Below are positions 55,273 through 64,000 of a stretch of 64,000 nt of DNA, one piece after another. The stretch's first letter is position 1. Each line of letters starts with the position of its first letter. Under the pieces are notes generated by a model. It made no database searches. It saw only the letters and a program-made list of their open reading frames with translations, and was not told the origin of the DNA. The stretch lies in the NCBI GenBank assembly GCA_001772005.1, contig MERI01000058.1:1-64000 (forward strand), given 5' to 3'. Source of the DNA: Betaproteobacteria bacterium RIFCSPLOWO2_12_FULL_62_58 (GTDB taxonomy: Bacteria; Pseudomonadota; Gammaproteobacteria; Burkholderiales; SG8-41). A program made the translations under genes and the position numbers.

Positions 55273-55578
55273 TCAGCGCCGGCCGATGAGCATTCCGATC
55301 GCGAACGCGATGGCGGCCGCTACACCGACCGCCGACCATGGATGCTGGTGCACCGACTGGTCGACCGCGCGGGCGGCGACTTTCGCCTGTTCGGTGGCGG
55401 CGGCCTCCGCGCGCGATATCGCGACCTTCGCGTTCTGCAGCGCCAGCTGTGCCTTCCCGCGCGCCTCCGCAAGCTTCTCTCCGGTTTGCGCGGCGGTCGC
55501 CTTGATGAGTTCTTCCATATCGCCCATCAGGATCTTCATGTCCGTAACGATTTTTTCAGTGGGAACGGCGTTCATCAT
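55273..55578 (-). CDS. DUF883/ElaB-YqjD-type membrane-anchored protein
   Basis: VTDMKILMGDMEELIKATAAQTGEKLAEARGKAQ...VHQHPWSAVGVAAAIAFAIGMLIGRR. Confidence 0.88.
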   Translation of the reverse strand: MMNAVPTEKIVTDMKILMGDMEELIKATAAQTGEKLAEARGKAQLALQNAKVAISRAEAAATEQAKVAARAVDQSVHQHPWSAVGVAAAIAFAIGMLIGRR

Positions 55579-55647
55579 CATCTCCTTTACCATGCGGACC
55601 GCCAGCGGTCCGCGGTTTCCATTTTAAGCGGGTCATAATCAGGACGC

Positions 55648-55661
55648 TTGATGCAGATCAA
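55648..55661 (-). promoter_or_regulatory. FNR-type box upstream of DUF883 gene
   Basis: TTGATGCAGATCAA; minus-strand TAAAAT 21 nt downstream. Confidence 0.82.
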
Positions 55662-55696
55662 CCCCCGGTGCGGTCGGCCTCGCCGTTTCCCCATCT

Positions 55697-55816
55697 TATC
55701 GAGCTTTACGTAACTTCGTTACGTCGCTCGATCCCTCACCCCCAACCCCTCTCCCAAGGGGCGAGGGGAGCGTCGAGCGAGTCCGGATTTGTCATCCGGT
55801 TTCGAAACGATCAATA
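55697..55816 (+). repeat. 120-bp palindrome-rich repeat, copy 2
   Basis: TATCGAGCTTTACGTAACTTCGTTACGTCGCTCGATCCCTCACCCCCAACCCCTCTCCCAAGGGGCGAGGGGAGCGTCGAGCGAGTCCGGATTTGTCATCCGG. Confidence 0.88.
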
Positions 55817-56845
55817 GATCAGAATATCTTCAATGGGACGCCGCGGCGTATGTTTGGCCGGAACGCCGCGCCCGATGCGCAGCAGGACTTGCGGGTAATA
55901 TTTATGTGCCGAGAGCCCGCCCAGCTTCGGACGCAGCGCCGGCACCTCGATCGGTTGGTTGAGAAACGACGCGTCGAAGCCATGCGCGGTGGCGACGAGC
56001 AGGACCCGTTGTAAGGCTTCTCCGGCGTTAAGCCATGCGAGAGGGTCGTCACGCGCCGTTCCCAGGCAGGCAAGCAACGGCGATCCGGTGGCCAAGTCAC
56101 TGTCGCGTGCCGCGACCCCGTTTCCGACATCGAAGGTGCGTACCAGATAGGCGATCGCCGGCGCCGTGAAATCGAGCAATTCGTTCACGCCTTTGGCATA
56201 ACCGGGAACGCCGTCTTTATCGCGGGCCGAGTGCAGCCATTGCGCGAGTTCCCTGCGGAACCGCGGATTGCTGAATTGGATGCGATCGCCCTCGGCGATC
56301 AGCAAGGCGACCGCTTTTTTGACGCGTGCGCTCTTGAAAAGAGCGAGCCACGCGCCTTCAAGGCGCGCCGCGTCCCGCAGTGCCGCCTCCAGGGCGGGCG
56401 GCGCCTCGCGCGGCTCGAAAGGTCCGCGGTTCGTGCAGCGGACGGGAATCGCGTTGAATAACTCGGTCCATCCACCGGGATGGAGTTTCGATGGGTCGAG
56501 GGTGACGCGGGCAAGAAGATCCGGTTGTCGGGGATCGGGGAACGGACGCGCCTCGCCGACGCAGCCGAAGTAGTACATGGCGGTGCGCAGGTTGAAGAGC
56601 GCCGCACCGCAACTGATCGCCAGCGCACGGCCATCAGGATCGACTACGCGCAGCGAACGCTTGCGGTCCGCGAACAGTTCGAGCGCTTCCCCTGTGACGC
56701 GAAATCGCCACGGCTGCGAATTGTGTATCGAAGGCGCGAGAAGCGCGTAATTCACCAGAAATTTGAATTGTTCCGCGTGCGTTCCTCTCTTCGGGAATGC
56801 GTCTTTCGGCACACGCCATGCGCTCAGATGGGTTTGCTCATTCAT
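55811..56845 (-). CDS. Acg-family nitroreductase-like flavoprotein
   Basis: FLVNYALLAPSIHNSQPWRFRVTGEALELFADRKRSLRVVDPDGRALAISCGAALFNLRTAM. Confidence 0.85.
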   Translation of the reverse strand: MNEQTHLSAWRVPKDAFPKRGTHAEQFKFLVNYALLAPSIHNSQPWRFRVTGEALELFADRKRSLRVVDPDGRALAISCGAALFNLRTAMYYFGCVGEARPFPDPRQPDLLARVTLDPSKLHPGGWTELFNAIPVRCTNRGPFEPREAPPALEAALRDAARLEGAWLALFKSARVKKAVALLIAEGDRIQFSNPRFRRELAQWLHSARDKDGVPGYAKGVNELLDFTAPAIAYLVRTFDVGNGVAARDSDLATGSPLLACLGTARDDPLAWLNAGEALQRVLLVATAHGFDASFLNQPIEVPALRPKLGGLSAHKYYPQVLLRIGRGVPAKHTPRRPIEDILIY

Positions 56846-56948
56846 TATCGGGACGGTGATGGCTGCGCGACGGCCGCGGTGCAATGAGTGGGGCGTATCG
56901 TTGCTCTGAGATCAATGAGAAGTATAAGAAGCGGTCGTCACTGACAGG

Positions 56949-56962
56949 TTGATCTAAATCAA
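56949..56962 (-). promoter_or_regulatory. FNR-type box upstream of Acg-like gene
   Basis: TTGATCTAAATCAA; minus-strand TTATAC 21 nt downstream. Confidence 0.85.
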
Positions 56963-57136
56963 GCCGCCACAACCCTGCGCCGCAGACTCCATAGCGCATG
57001 CCCCTTTTGCATTCCGGCGACAGGCGCTGCATACTGCAATACTTACCCGGTCCCGAGCTTCAGGCGGGAATTCCACGCGGCTCACCGCTATAATGCGCGC
57101 TGGGCAGCCGAACGAGGCGCCCGACTCTACACCGGA

Positions 57137-59596
57137 TTGCCGGGGACGGTCGTGCTCACCTTGCTTGCCAAGAATGCCATTCCGCGCCGCGCCGTGATCG
57201 TCGCGGGCGGACTGCTCGTGCTCGTCGTCCTCACGGGCACGGCGATCGCGCTCTGGCTGTTTCGCAGCGCCGCCCTCGCCACCGCCGAATGGGATTTGAA
57301 GAATATCGCCGTAGTGCTCGCCGAGCAGACACGGCAGGGCATGCTGACGGTGGACATGGCGCTGCGCGCGACAGCCGAAGATTACCGCGGGCGGGGAGCG
57401 GCCGCCCGCCCGCTGTCGGAGGAGGCTTTGCACGCGCGTATGCACGAGCGCGTAGGAGATCTGCCGCAGTTGCGTTCTCTTCTCGTAATCCGCCCCGACG
57501 GCGACCTCGGCGCTCACTCAAACGTATTTCCGGCGCCCGAAATGAATTTTCGCGATCGCGACTATTTCACTGTGCATCGTGATGGCAAGGGTCCGCCGCT
57601 TTTTTTCGGTGTCCCGGTGAAAGGCCGCGTGATGGGCGCGCACCTCGTGCACACCTTGAGCCGGCGCATGGAGGATCCACAGGGCGAGTTCCTCGGCGTG
57701 GTGATTGCGGGCATCGACGTGCGGTATTTGCATGACATTTACCGCTCGCTCGAGCTCGGTCCGGCGGGACGCGTCTTCCTCTTTCGCAAGGATAGCGTTC
57801 TGCTGACCTCGTTCCCGGCGGATGATGCGGAGATCGGCGGCTCGTTTCCGGCTCACGCGCTGTTCAGCTCGGCGCTGCCGGCTGCGGCAAGCGGCGTGTT
57901 GCAGGCCAGGGGGCTGCTCAGCGACCAGCCACGGCTGATCGCTTACCACAGCCTTCAGAACTATCCGCTGGTCATCGCCGTGTCATCCACCACGGACTAC
58001 GTCCTGCGGGAATGGCGCAAGCAGTCGTTATACGCGGCGATCAGCGCGCTCGGCGCGGCAGGCGTCATTGTGCTGGCGACCTTTTTGTTTGTCCGCCAGT
58101 TGCACGTTTCGGAGGAACTCGCCGGCGAGGTCACGGAGTCGGAGCTGCGCTGGCGCACGGCGCTCGAAGCCGCGGGACATGGCGTGTGGGACCTCGACGT
58201 CGCGGCGGGACGCGTATTTTGTTCGCAACGCTATCGGGAGATCCTGGGACATGCGCCCCGGGAAGCGACGCTTGAGCGCGCGGAATGGCTGGCGGAAATC
58301 CATGCCGAGGATCGCAGCGATTTTGAGCGGAAAGTCGATGCCTGCCTCGCCGGGGAACATTCCACGTGTTCTGCGGAGGTGCGCTTCGATCGTGGTGACG
58401 GAGGCTCGAAATGGGGGCTGATCCGCGGCACGATGGTGAGCGCCGATTCGCAAGGTCGCGCAAGGCGTGTGGCGGGCACCATGACCGACGTCACCGAGCA
58501 GCGGCTGGCGCAGCAGCGGCTCGGCGAAAGCGAGGCGCGGCTCAATAGCATTATCGGATCGGCGATGGATGCGATCATCACCGTCGACGGACAGCAAAAC
58601 GTGGTCCTGTGGAACGCCGCCGCAGAGAAAATCTTTCATTGCCCCGCGCGCGAAGCTGTCGGAAGACCGCTCGATCGCTTCATTCCCGGGCGGTTCCGCA
58701 CGGCGCACAGCGAGCACGTCGGGCGTTTCGGCGCCACGGGCGTGACCATGCGTCAAATGGGAGCGCGCACGGCGCTTTTCGGCTTGCGCGCCACCGGCGA
58801 GGAGTTCCCGATCGACGCCTCGATTTCCCAGGTCGAGGTGGGCGGATACAGGTTCTATACGGTGATCCTGCGTGACATCACCGGGCGTCAGAAAGCCGCG
58901 GCGGCGCTGGACAAATCGCATCAGGAGTTGCGCGAACTCTATACGGCGATGCACGAGGTGCGGGAGGCGGAGCGCACGCGCATCGCGCGCGAGCTGCATG
59001 ACGAGCTGGCACAATGGCTGACCGCGCTCAAGATGGACGTGTCGTGGATTGCCGCGCGGCTGCCCAAGGATCTCGACCCGCTCGTTGACAGGGCCGCGAA
59101 AATCAAAGGGGTAGTCGATACGACCGTGGCGGCCGTGCGCCGCATCGCCGCCGATCTGCGGCCGGTGATGCTCGATGATCTCGGTGTGGTGCCCGCGGTC
59201 GAGAGCCTGCTGCACGGGTTCTCGCAGCGCACCGGCATCGTTATCGGTTTCAACGTCGACTGCGACGGCATGGAGTTCAAGGAACCGCTGGCGACCGCGG
59301 TCTACCGCATGGTGCAGGAGGCGCTTACCAACGTCGCCCGCCACGCACAGGCCTCCGAAGTCGAGGCCGTGATCCGGCTCGACGGCGACCGCTTGGTGGT
59401 GCGTGTCTGCGACAACGGCCGAGGCATCGACGCAGCACTGCCGCGGAAGGCGAAGTCCTATGGGCTCCTCGGTATCCGGGAACGGGCGCAGACACTGGGC
59501 GGGACGGCGAGCATCTTCAGTCCGGCCGAGGGCGGCACGGTGGTTGAAATCGTGATTCCGGTAGCATCGTACCGCAGCGGGGAAGCCGAAGCATGA
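57137..59596 (+). CDS. Membrane sensor histidine kinase (Cache-like sensor, PAS, HisKA_3/NarX-type)
   Basis: ERTRIARELHDELAQWLTALKMDVSW; RVCDNGRGID; GLLGIRERAQTLGGTASIFSPAEGGTVVEIVIP. Confidence 0.92.
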   Translation: MPGTVVLTLLAKNAIPRRAVIVAGGLLVLVVLTGTAIALWLFRSAALATAEWDLKNIAVVLAEQTRQGMLTVDMALRATAEDYRGRGAAARPLSEEALHARMHERVGDLPQLRSLLVIRPDGDLGAHSNVFPAPEMNFRDRDYFTVHRDGKGPPLFFGVPVKGRVMGAHLVHTLSRRMEDPQGEFLGVVIAGIDVRYLHDIYRSLELGPAGRVFLFRKDSVLLTSFPADDAEIGGSFPAHALFSSALPAAASGVLQARGLLSDQPRLIAYHSLQNYPLVIAVSSTTDYVLREWRKQSLYAAISALGAAGVIVLATFLFVRQLHVSEELAGEVTESELRWRTALEAAGHGVWDLDVAAGRVFCSQRYREILGHAPREATLERAEWLAEIHAEDRSDFERKVDACLAGEHSTCSAEVRFDRGDGGSKWGLIRGTMVSADSQGRARRVAGTMTDVTEQRLAQQRLGESEARLNSIIGSAMDAIITVDGQQNVVLWNAAAEKIFHCPAREAVGRPLDRFIPGRFRTAHSEHVGRFGATGVTMRQMGARTALFGLRATGEEFPIDASISQVEVGGYRFYTVILRDITGRQKAAAALDKSHQELRELYTAMHEVREAERTRIARELHDELAQWLTALKMDVSWIAARLPKDLDPLVDRAAKIKGVVDTTVAAVRRIAADLRPVMLDDLGVVPAVESLLHGFSQRTGIVIGFNVDCDGMEFKEPLATAVYRMVQEALTNVARHAQASEVEAVIRLDGDRLVVRVCDNGRGIDAALPRKAKSYGLLGIRERAQTLGGTASIFSPAEGGTVVEIVIPVASYRSGEAEA

Positions 59597-60246
59597 TCCG
59601 GGTATTGCTGGCCGACGACCATGCCATGGTCCGCACCGGCCTCAAGGAAATACTGGCCGATACCGGCGATATCGCGGTCGCAGGCGAAGCCGCCAATGGG
59701 CACGAGGTCGTCGCCTCGATTCGCGCACAGGAGTACGACGTGGCGGTGCTCGACATGTCGATGCCCGGCCGCAGCGGCATCGAACTCATCAAGCAGGTGA
59801 AGAGCGAGAAACCCAGGCTGCGCATCCTGGTGCTCAGCATGCACAGCGAGCAGCAGTATGCGGTACGCGCGCTCAAGGCGGGCGCCTCGGGATACCTCAC
59901 CAAGGACAGCGCCGCCGAGCAACTGGTGGCGGCGATCCGCAGAATCGCGGGCGGCGGGGCCTACGTCAGTCCCGAGACCGCGGAGCGGCTGGCGCTCGAC
60001 CTCAATCCGGCGGTCGAGGCGCCGCCGCACACGCTGCTGTCGGACCGCGAGTATCAGGTGTTCGAAATGATCGCTGCCGGCAAGTCGCTGACCGACATCG
60101 CCGATCGGCTCAAGCTGAGCGTGAAGACCGTCAGCACGCACAAGACCCGTATCATGCAGAAGATGGGTGCGGGCAACCAGACCGACCTCATCCGCTACGC
60201 GATCCGGCACAAACTGATCGACGAATCAGACGGATCGGCGCAGTAA
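59593..60246 (+). CDS. NarL/LuxR-family response regulator
   Basis: IRVLLADDHAMVRTGLKEIL...VLDMSMPGRSGIELIKQV...LSDREYQVFEMIAAGKSLTDIADRLKLSVKTVSTHKTRIMQKM. Confidence 0.95.
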   Translation: MIRVLLADDHAMVRTGLKEILADTGDIAVAGEAANGHEVVASIRAQEYDVAVLDMSMPGRSGIELIKQVKSEKPRLRILVLSMHSEQQYAVRALKAGASGYLTKDSAAEQLVAAIRRIAGGGAYVSPETAERLALDLNPAVEAPPHTLLSDREYQVFEMIAAGKSLTDIADRLKLSVKTVSTHKTRIMQKMGAGNQTDLIRYAIRHKLIDESDGSAQ

Positions 60247-60281
60247 CCGCTGCCACGCCGGCGCGGCTCCCGCCGCGCGCC

Positions 60282-60301
60282 GTGTAGGAATCGTCCTACA
60301 C
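60282..60301. promoter_or_regulatory. Palindrome, candidate operator
   Basis: GTGTAGGA-ATCG-TCCTACAC, with another TCCTACC shortly after. Confidence 0.55.
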
Positions 60302-60489
60302 CGCTTCCGTTTTTCCTACCTCCAATTTAAGCGCTTGCCGATAGTTTATGGCGCCCGAGCCCCGCATACTGGCTGCCATTAAACAGCACCAAACACGGCA
60401 AGCGCAAAATGGGATCAGATGTGTGTGTCCACCGCCAGGCCCGGCGCGGCATCGACAAGGTTTTTACAACGTATAACGGTGAGCAGGGG

Positions 60490-60870
60490 ATGAAAGTGTT
60501 CCTGGTTGAGGATTCTGCCGAAATCCGCCGCAGGCTGATCGAGATGATCGATGACATCGACGGGGTCGAAGTGGTCGGCGAGGCGGAGACCTACAACCAG
60601 GCGGTTGCCGGCATTGTCCAAAGCCGGCCGGATGTGGCGATCTTCGATATCAAACTCGCGGAAGGCAACGGCATCGATGCGCTGGTGGAAGTCAAGCGTC
60701 ACTTGCCTGCGCTGCGGGGAATCGTGTTGAGCAACTACGCCACGCCGCAGCACATCAAGGCGAGCACCGACGCGGGCGCCGAATACTTTCTGGACAAGAC
60801 GGCGGATTTTGAAAGGATCGTCGAGATACTGGCGCACATGCAAGCGTCGTCGAACGGCGGGCGGGATTGA
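60490..60870 (+). CDS. Single-domain response regulator (receiver only)
   Basis: MKVFLVEDSAEIRRRLIEMIDDIDGVEVVGEAETYNQAVAGIVQSRPDVAIFDIKLAEGNGIDALVEVK. Confidence 0.9.
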   Translation: MKVFLVEDSAEIRRRLIEMIDDIDGVEVVGEAETYNQAVAGIVQSRPDVAIFDIKLAEGNGIDALVEVKRHLPALRGIVLSNYATPQHIKASTDAGAEYFLDKTADFERIVEILAHMQASSNGGRD

Positions 60871-60926
60871 CGGCCGCGCCAGTCGTTTCGTCGCAACCGG
60901 CAGACTACTTTGACCAGGAGATCACG

Positions 60927-61706
60927 ATGTTGAATGCAGCGATTCCCCACAACACCAGGATTGTGCCTATCTTGGCAGTCAGCACTTTCCCGCAACCGAT
61001 CAGGCCGGCGCGATCCGGGGTTTGCTGCGGGAGTTGCTGCCTGCAGGAGGTATGCCTGCCATGCGGGTTGTCGGCGGCCAACGTGAGTCAACTCGATCAG
61101 CTGGCCACCGTCAAACGGAGGGTGGCGCGTGGCGCCGCGCTCTACCGCAGCAGTGATGCATTCGACGCGCTCTACGCGGTGCGCAGCGGCGCGTTCAAAA
61201 CCATGAGTATCTCGCGCGGCGGCGTGGAAAAGATCACGGGCTTCCACCTGCCCGGCGAATTGATGGGTCTTGACGCCATCAACACCGAACGTCACAACTA
61301 CGATGCCGTTGCGCTCGAAGACAGCGAAGTATGCGTGATCCCGTTCGCCAAGTTGCAGGCGCTCGCGCTGCGCATTCCCGAACTCCAGCACCAGTTGTTC
61401 CGGCTGCTGAGCCGCGATATCGCGCGCGACCAGGGGCTGATGCTGCTGCTCGGCAGCATGACTGCGGAGCAGCGCCTCGCCGCTTTCCTGCTGTCCCTGT
61501 CGCGCCGTTACGAGCGGCTCGGTTACGCCGGCGATTGTTTCAATCTGCGGATGACACGCGAAGACATCGGCAATTACCTCGGGCTTACCATGGAGACGGT
61601 GAGCCGGTTGATGTCCAAGTTCCAGCGCCAAGGGCTGATTGCGGCGCAGCATCGGGAAATCGAATTCAAGAATCCCGGCGGGTTGATGGAACTCGTCGGA
61701 CACTAG
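60927..61706 (+). CDS. fnr: Crp/Fnr-family regulator with N-terminal Cys cluster (FNR-type)
   Basis: GVCCGSCCLQEVCLPCGLS; cNMP-like fold; MTREDIGNYLGLTMETVSRLMSKFQRQGLI HTH. Confidence 0.92.
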   Translation: MLNAAIPHNTRIVPILAVSTFPQPIRPARSGVCCGSCCLQEVCLPCGLSAANVSQLDQLATVKRRVARGAALYRSSDAFDALYAVRSGAFKTMSISRGGVEKITGFHLPGELMGLDAINTERHNYDAVALEDSEVCVIPFAKLQALALRIPELQHQLFRLLSRDIARDQGLMLLLGSMTAEQRLAAFLLSLSRRYERLGYAGDCFNLRMTREDIGNYLGLTMETVSRLMSKFQRQGLIAAQHREIEFKNPGGLMELVGH

Positions 61707-61732
61707 GTGATCGGTCGAAACGACTCCCCCTC

Positions 61733-61796
61733 ACCCCGTTTCTTCTAATGCGGGGTGTTTCAAACGCCGGCCCTCATCGGGACCGGCGTTTTTTTG
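61733..61796 (+). terminator. Two consecutive hairpins, the second a Rho-independent terminator
   Basis: CACCCCG...CGGGGTGTTT then AACGCCGGCCCTCATCGGGACCGGCGTTTTTTT. Confidence 0.85.
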
Positions 61797-61958
61797 CACG
61801 CGAGCCGTGCCGCCTTCACGATCGCGTCGCCTGCAAAATCGCTGAGCGTGTAATAGCATGCGCACGCCACGGCCGCATCCGCGGCCGCCTTCTTCGCGGC
61901 ATCGCCTGACGCTCTTCGACGCTCTTCGCGGTGTGCATTCGTTGGCGACACTCATTAT

Positions 61959-61972
61959 TTGATGTAGATCAA
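61959..61972 (+). promoter_or_regulatory. FNR-type box upstream of ccoN
   Basis: TTGATGTAGATCAA; TACTAT about 22 nt downstream. Confidence 0.88.
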
Positions 61973-62033
61973 AACCGGCGCGCGGGCCCGACCGTACTAT
62001 TCACGCAGCGGTTATTTCCCAGGGAAGGCAACG

Positions 62034-63452
62034 ATGGAAATCCAGAACACGTACAACTACCAGGTAGTGCGCCAGTTCGCGCTCATGACCGTGGCGTGGG
62101 GCGTGGTCGGCATGGCGGTGGGCGTGCTGATCGCCGCACAGTTGATCTGGCCGGAACTCAACCTCGCGCCGTGGCTGTCCTACGGACGCTTGCGCCCGCT
62201 GCACACCAACGCCGTGATTTTCGCGTTTGGCGGTTCCGCCTTGTTCTCGACCTCGTATTACGTGGTGCAGCGCACCTGCCACGTGCGTCTCTTCAGCGAT
62301 GGGCTCGCCGCGTTTACCTTCTGGGGCTGGCAGGCGGTCATCGTGGCCGCCGCCGTCACCTTGCCGCTCGGGATCAATACATCCAAGGAATACGCGGAAC
62401 TCGAGTGGCCGATCGACGTGCTGATCACGCTGGTGTGGGTCGCCTATGCCGTGGTGTTTTTCGGCACCATCGCCAGGCGCAAGACGCCGCACATTTACGT
62501 CGCGAACTGGTTCTTCGGCGCCTTCATCCTGACGGTGGCGCTGCTGCATCTCGTCAACAGCGCCGCCATTCCGGTGACGCTGTGGAAATCGTATTCGGCG
62601 TACGCCGGCGTGCAGGACGCGATGGTGCAGTGGTGGTACGGCCACAACGCGGTGGGCTTTTTCCTGACCGCGGGGTTTCTCGGCATGATGTATTACTTCA
62701 TCCCCAAGCAGGCGGGGCGCCCGGTTTACTCCTACCGGCTGTCGGTGGTGCACTTCTGGGCGCTGATCTTCACTTACATGTGGGCGGGGCCGCACCACCT
62801 GCATTACACCGCGCTGCCCGACTGGGCGCAGTCGATCGGCATGCTGTTTTCGTTGATCCTGCTCGCGCCGTCGTGGGGCGGCATGATCAATGGCATGATG
62901 ACGCTGTCCGGCGCGTGGCACAAGCTGCGCGATGACCCCATCCTCAAATTCCTGGTGGTGTCGCTGTCGTTCTACGGCATGTCGACCTTCGAGGGCCCGA
63001 TGATGTCGATCAAGACGGTGAATGCGCTGTCGCACTACACCGACTGGACGGTGGGGCACGTGCATTCAGGCGCGCTGGGGTGGGTGGGATTCATTTCCAT
63101 CGGCAGCATCTACTACCTGATTCCGCGCCTGTTCGGCCGCACCGAGATGCACAGCGTGCCGCTCGTCACGCTGCACTTCTGGATCGCCACCATCGGCGTC
63201 GTGCTCTATATCGCCGCGATGTGGATCGCCGGCGTGATGCAGGGCCTGATGTGGCGCGCGGTCGATCCCGACGGCACGCTCACCTACAGCTTTGCCGAAG
63301 CGGTGAAGGCGACCTATCCTTACTACGCGATCCGGCTGCTCGGCGGAATCCTTTATCTCACGGGCATGCTGGTCATGGTTTACAACACCTGGAAAACCGT
63401 CGTCGGGCAACAGGCGGTCGAGGCGCCGATCCCGGCCGTGGCCGCTGCCTGA
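62034..63452 (+). CDS. ccoN: Cytochrome cbb3 oxidase subunit I
   Basis: [33 protein letters not shown]...[26 protein letters not shown]...[32 protein letters not shown]. Confidence 0.97.
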   Translation: MEIQNTYNYQVVRQFALMTVAWGVVGMAVGVLIAAQLIWPELNLAPWLSYGRLRPLHTNAVIFAFGGSALFSTSYYVVQRTCHVRLFSDGLAAFTFWGWQAVIVAAAVTLPLGINTSKEYAELEWPIDVLITLVWVAYAVVFFGTIARRKTPHIYVANWFFGAFILTVALLHLVNSAAIPVTLWKSYSAYAGVQDAMVQWWYGHNAVGFFLTAGFLGMMYYFIPKQAGRPVYSYRLSVVHFWALIFTYMWAGPHHLHYTALPDWAQSIGMLFSLILLAPSWGGMINGMMTLSGAWHKLRDDPILKFLVVSLSFYGMSTFEGPMMSIKTVNALSHYTDWTVGHVHSGALGWVGFISIGSIYYLIPRLFGRTEMHSVPLVTLHFWIATIGVVLYIAAMWIAGVMQGLMWRAVDPDGTLTYSFAEAVKATYPYYAIRLLGGILYLTGMLVMVYNTWKTVVGQQAVEAPIPAVAAA

Positions 63453-63456
63453 TAAA

Positions 63457-63566
63457 GCGTGACATGGAACAGCGTGACGTGGTAATGCGTGACCAAAATC
63501 CCGATATGGATGAGGAACGACGCCTCATCACGTCACGCCTCATCACGTCACGAGTCATCAGTCACG
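63457..63566. repeat. Short 15-bp-period repeats in inverted arrangement between ccoN and ccoO
   Basis: GCGTGAC at 63457, 63472, 63487; CCTCATCACGTCACG at 63523 and 63538 plus AGTCATCAGTCACG at 63553. Confidence 0.85.
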
Positions 63567-63582
63567 AATTTGGGAGAAATGT

Positions 63583-64000
63583 GTGAACGCAACATCCAAG
63601 CATGAATTGATCGAAAAGAACATGGGGCTGCTGATCGCGCTCGTCATCCTGGTGGTGAGCGTCGGCGGTCTGGTCGAGATCGTGCCGCTGTTCTTCCAGA
63701 AATCGACGATGCAGCCGGTGACCGGACTGAAACCGTACGCGCCGCTGCAACTCTCGGGCCGCGACATCTATATCCGCGAAGGTTGCGGCAACTGCCACTC
63801 GCAGATGATCCGGCCGTTCCGGGCGGAGACCGAACGCTACGGCCATTATTCGGTTGCCGGCGAGTTCGTCTACGATCATCCGTTCCTGTGGGGCTCGAAG
63901 CGCACTGGGCCGGACCTCGCGCGCGTGGGGCTGCGCTATTCCGACGAATGGCACCGCGTGCACCTGATCAACCCGCGTGATCTGGTGCCGGAGTCCAATA
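63583..64000 (+). CDS. ccoO: Cytochrome cbb3 oxidase subunit II (runs off window)
   Basis: [41 protein letters not shown]...[58 protein letters not shown]. Confidence 0.95.
   Translation, partial: MNATSKHELIEKNMGLLIALVILVVSVGGLVEIVPLFFQKSTMQPVTGLKPYAPLQLSGRDIYIREGCGNCHSQMIRPFRAETERYGHYSVAGEFVYDHPFLWGSKRTGPDLARVGLRYSDEWHRVHLINPRDLVPESN

Noticed and set aside
61760-61951. Minus-strand ORF MSPTNAHREERRRASGDAAKKAAADAAVACACYYTLSDFAGDAIVKAARLACKKTPVPMRAGV
   Set aside because: Overlaps the Rho-independent terminator after fnr; composition plausible but no independent support.
63457-63566. Possible CRISPR array
   Set aside because: 15-bp period, inverted symmetry, no ~30-nt spacers and no cas genes.
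1-64000. tRNA or rRNA genes
   Set aside because: No cloverleaf with GGTTCGA-type T-loop and CCA context, nor rRNA core sequences, were recognised by eye; a tRNAscan run would be needed.

Overview
GC-rich proteobacterial chromosomal window, probably beta-proteobacterial by protein style. It is dominated by energy-reserve, protein-quality-control and low-oxygen genes: two ArsA-like ATPases, three Hsp20s, Hsp70/DnaJ, FtsH, Lon, ribosome hibernation factor, PEP synthase, FBPase V, glucokinase, glgC/glgA, two glucan phosphorylases, GH57, Acg-type nitroreductase, CBS, BON and DUF2934 proteins, a DsrMK-like pair, an RND pump, a NarL-type two-component system, a Cys-rich Fnr-family regulator, and ccoN/ccoO at the right edge. 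Three patterns stand out. (1) By eye there are 21 FNR-type boxes (TTGAT-N4-ATCAA-like). Most lie about 21-22 nt upstream of a -10-like hexamer, the class II (-41.5) geometry, so the window looks like one large Fnr/Dnr-type regulon comparable in content to the mycobacterial DosR dormancy regulon. (2) A ~200-bp repeat family occurs seven times (two copies truncated). Each full copy has a hairpin at both ends and an internal GCAAAACCGGC/GCCGGTTTTGC stem. In four copies the right-end TAG is exactly the stop codon of the upstream gene, and the left end often sits just upstream of the next RBS. (3) Many partial gene remnants are present (CusA, PpsA start, FBPase start, CbpM end, GlgB end, HPF start, RNase Z C-half), indicating heavy turnover of this regulon. 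All calls come from reading the sequence and the supplied ORFs; no database searches were run.
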